A stretch of DNA of 64,000 bases, from positions 5,596,001 through 5,660,000 of the forward strand of contig NZ_CP085173.1 of assembly GCF_020616555.1 (NCBI RefSeq). The letters are read 5' to 3'. The notes under the pieces are model-generated. The model ran no database searches, had not been told where the DNA came from, and saw only the letters and a program-made list of their open reading frames with translations. Below are positions 62,577-64,000 of the stretch, in pieces. The number at the start of each line of letters is the position of its first letter. The stretch's first letter is position 1. Source of the DNA: Streptomyces longhuiensis. Its GTDB lineage: Bacteria; Actinomycetota; Actinomycetes; Streptomycetales; Streptomycetaceae. The position numbers were made by a program, and so were the translations under genes.

Positions 62577-63009
62577 TGGAAGGTAAAAGGTCCCCGACCT
62601 GCTGTTTCAGCAGGTCGGGGACCTTTTCTTTTGCCCTCACGCCGGGGTGGGACTGTCTCGCTCTCTCTCGGTCTCGAACGCTCCGTCTCAGAGCGCCTGG
62701 ACGGTGCGTGGACGGGATCTCGTGGGCATGTCCGGCGCATCAGGTGATCAGCAGCGGAGGGATCCCTGTTCCTCTGGTGGGGCGGGGTGACCTGGCAGGG
62801 CGTCGGTCCACTTGACGACGGATCACAGGACCGAGTTCGGGGGTCGGCAGCGTCTGGTCGGTGGATCGCGGGCGGTATGACGGTGTGTCTGTACGGCCGC
62901 ACAGGGTGCGTGTGGCTTGATCGTCGGGCGGTCCCGGCAGGGGCCCGAACACCAACCGACGTCCGTGGCACGCACTGAGTGCCGCGCTCTTTGTCGAGGA
63001 GTCCCCATC
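62577..63009. other. Chromosomal region between attR and the secreted protein gene
   Basis: It contains the terminator at 62585-62627, no convincing gene in the rest, and a ribosome site GAGGAG (about 62996-63001) for the next gene. No riboswitch could be recognised. Confidence 0.5.
62585..62627 (+). terminator. Original tRNA-Tyr terminator, displaced beyond attR
   Basis: A perfect 20-bp stem (62585-62604 with 62608-62627) has a three-base loop and T-rich ends. It follows attR by eight bases, the spacing expected of the terminator of the uninterrupted tRNA-Tyr gene. Confidence 0.92.
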
Positions 63010-64000
63010 GTGAGACCGACCCTGCAACACGCCATGTTCCATCGACGTGGCGCGGGAGCCGCGGGTGAGCGGCGGCGCCCGGCCAAGCGTGCTGCCGTCC
63101 TGCTCGCCACGGTGGCACTGCCAGCAGCACTGGTGGTGCACACGGCCACCCCCGCCGAGGCGGCGCCCGTGACGGTCACCTTCAACGCGGGCGCCGACCA
63201 GCCCTTCACCGTCCCGTCCGGCGTCACCCAACTGACCGTCACCGCCACCGGCGCCGCGGGCCAGAACGGGTCCAACGGCAGCGCGGGCGGCAACGGCGCC
63301 ACCGTCACCGGCACCGTCGCCGTGCCGCCGAGCACCACCACCCTCTATGTCAACGTCGGCACGGGCGGGGGCGCCGGCGGCGGACCGGTGACCACGGGCG
63401 GCGCCGGCGGCGGTGCCAGCGACGTCCGCACCTGCAGCTCGGCCAACCCCGGCTGCACCCTGACCGGCGTCCCCGGCACCGACCCCCGCCTCATCGTCGC
63501 GGGCGGAGGAGGAGGCGGCGCAAGCAGCGTCTCCGGATTCCCCAACCCGTCGGCCACCGGCGGAAACGCCGGAAACACCGGGGGGGCCGGCGGCGACAGA
63601 ACGGACAGTGGCAAGGGCGGCGGCGGCGGAACCCAGACCGCCGGCGGCACGGCCGGAGCCGCATGCGCCTTCTCCGGTACGTCCGGCGCTCCGGGAACAG
63701 GCGGTGCAGGTGGCACCGGGGGAGGCAGCTTCGGGGCCGGCGGAGGCGGGGGCGGCTGGTTCGGTGGAGGCGGAGGCGGGGGCTGCAACCAGATCCGGAA
63801 CTCCCCTCCGGCGGCCGGCCCCGGTGGCGGTGGTGGTGGGTCGAACCTCGTCCCCACGGGCGGTACCTCCGGTCCCGCCGCGGGGCCGGCCCAGGTGACC
63901 ATCACTTACGAGCCGGCGCCGCCCACCTGCGCGACCGCCACGCCCACCATCACCGGTACCAACGGCAACAACGTCCTGGTCGGCACTCCCGGCAATGACG
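63010..64000 (+). CDS. Secreted Gly-rich protein, probably entering RTX-type repeats (3' end outside window)
   Basis: A GTG at 63010 follows GAGGAG at 8 bp spacing. The N-terminus is a twin-basic signal peptide (AKRAAVLLATVALPAALVVHTATPAEAA) with cleavage likely after AEA. Then comes a beta domain (FNAGADQPFTVPSGVTQLTVTATGA), a long Gly/Ser-rich region (GGGGGGWFGGGGGGG) and, at the window edge, ITGTNGNNVLVGTPGND, which matches the GGxGxDxL type of calcium-binding RTX repeat. The frame is open at 64000. It is likely an extracellular, possibly calcium-binding, surface or adhesive protein. It is the first chromosomal gene past the element. Confidence 0.85.
   Translation, partial: MRPTLQHAMFHRRGAGAAGERRRPAKRAAVLLATVALPAALVVHTATPAEAAPVTVTFNAGADQPFTVPSGVTQLTVTATGAAGQNGSNGSAGGNGATVTGTVAVPPSTTTLYVNVGTGGGAGGGPVTTGGAGGGASDVRTCSSANPGCTLTGVPGTDPRLIVAGGGGGGASSVSGFPNPSATGGNAGNTGGAGGDRTDSGKGGGGGTQTAGGTAGAACAFSGTSGAPGTGGAGGTGGGSFGAGGGGGGWFGGGGGGGCNQIRNSPPAAGPGGGGGGSNLVPTGGTSGPAAGPAQVTITYEPAPPTCATATPTITGTNGNNVLVGTPGND

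Noticed and set aside
62577..63009. c-di-AMP (ydaO) riboswitch before the secreted protein
   Set aside because: No ydaO core sequence could be recognised, although such switches precede some streptomycete secreted proteins.

Overview
The window is high-GC actinobacterial DNA, almost certainly from Streptomyces or a close relative. Third codon positions are very GC-rich, GTG starts are common, translational coupling through GTGA/ATGA overlaps is frequent, and the gene set is a streptomycete one: a second partial complex I cluster, KorAB, paired sensor kinases and an HxlR regulator. No rRNA, CRISPR array or secondary-metabolite megasynthase is present.

Layout. 1-10.1 kb holds housekeeping and accessory metabolism: the 3' end of recQ, fahA, an ATP-grasp ligase with a flavin oxidoreductase, a HAD phosphatase, a CocE/NonD hydrolase and a POT peptide transporter. 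10.3-20.1 kb holds a long-chain polyprenyl diphosphate synthase, a LolA-like exported protein with an ABC-2 type exporter, two HxlR regulators each beside an NAD(P)-linked oxidoreductase, an MFS pump and a RarD-type permease. 20.1-27 kb holds korAB (2-oxoacid:ferredoxin oxidoreductase), one NarL-type response regulator and two duplicated histidine kinases.

27.1-37.4 kb is a ten-gene operon encoding NuoA, B, C, H, I, J, K, L, M and N. It lacks nuoD and the NADH-oxidising module nuoEFG, and its NuoC carries a very long Ala/Pro/Asp/Ser-rich tail. mscL (with an added CxxC..CxxC segment), htpX and a YccF gene follow.

39.4-55.3 kb is the most unusual region. One strand carries a coupled operon for a Clp-like double AAA+ protein with a defective first ATP site, a soluble Ser/Thr kinase with a helical tail, a 1595-residue repeat protein, a J-domain-like protein without an HPD motif, a GrpE-like protein, an 875-residue Hsp70 and a zinc-ribbon/TPR protein. 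Converging on it is a two-gene operon for a CHAT protease with Clp-N-like repeats and a small protein resembling effector-associated component EACC1. Together they look like a dedicated chaperone/protease signalling or conflict system that is separate from the housekeeping DnaK/ClpB machinery.

56.1-62.6 kb is an integrative element in tRNA-Tyr(GTA). A 51-bp direct repeat of the tRNA 3' half marks both ends. The integrase has an in-frame TGA near its N-terminus, so it is probably inactive as read. The element carries an Xis-like gene, an exported protein, a Ku homologue and a small hypothetical gene. A TIR-domain gene lies against the right end, frameshifted and cut off there. A third, diverged att-like sequence inside it hints at two successive insertions. 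The window ends inside a secreted Gly-rich protein that appears to enter RTX-type repeats.
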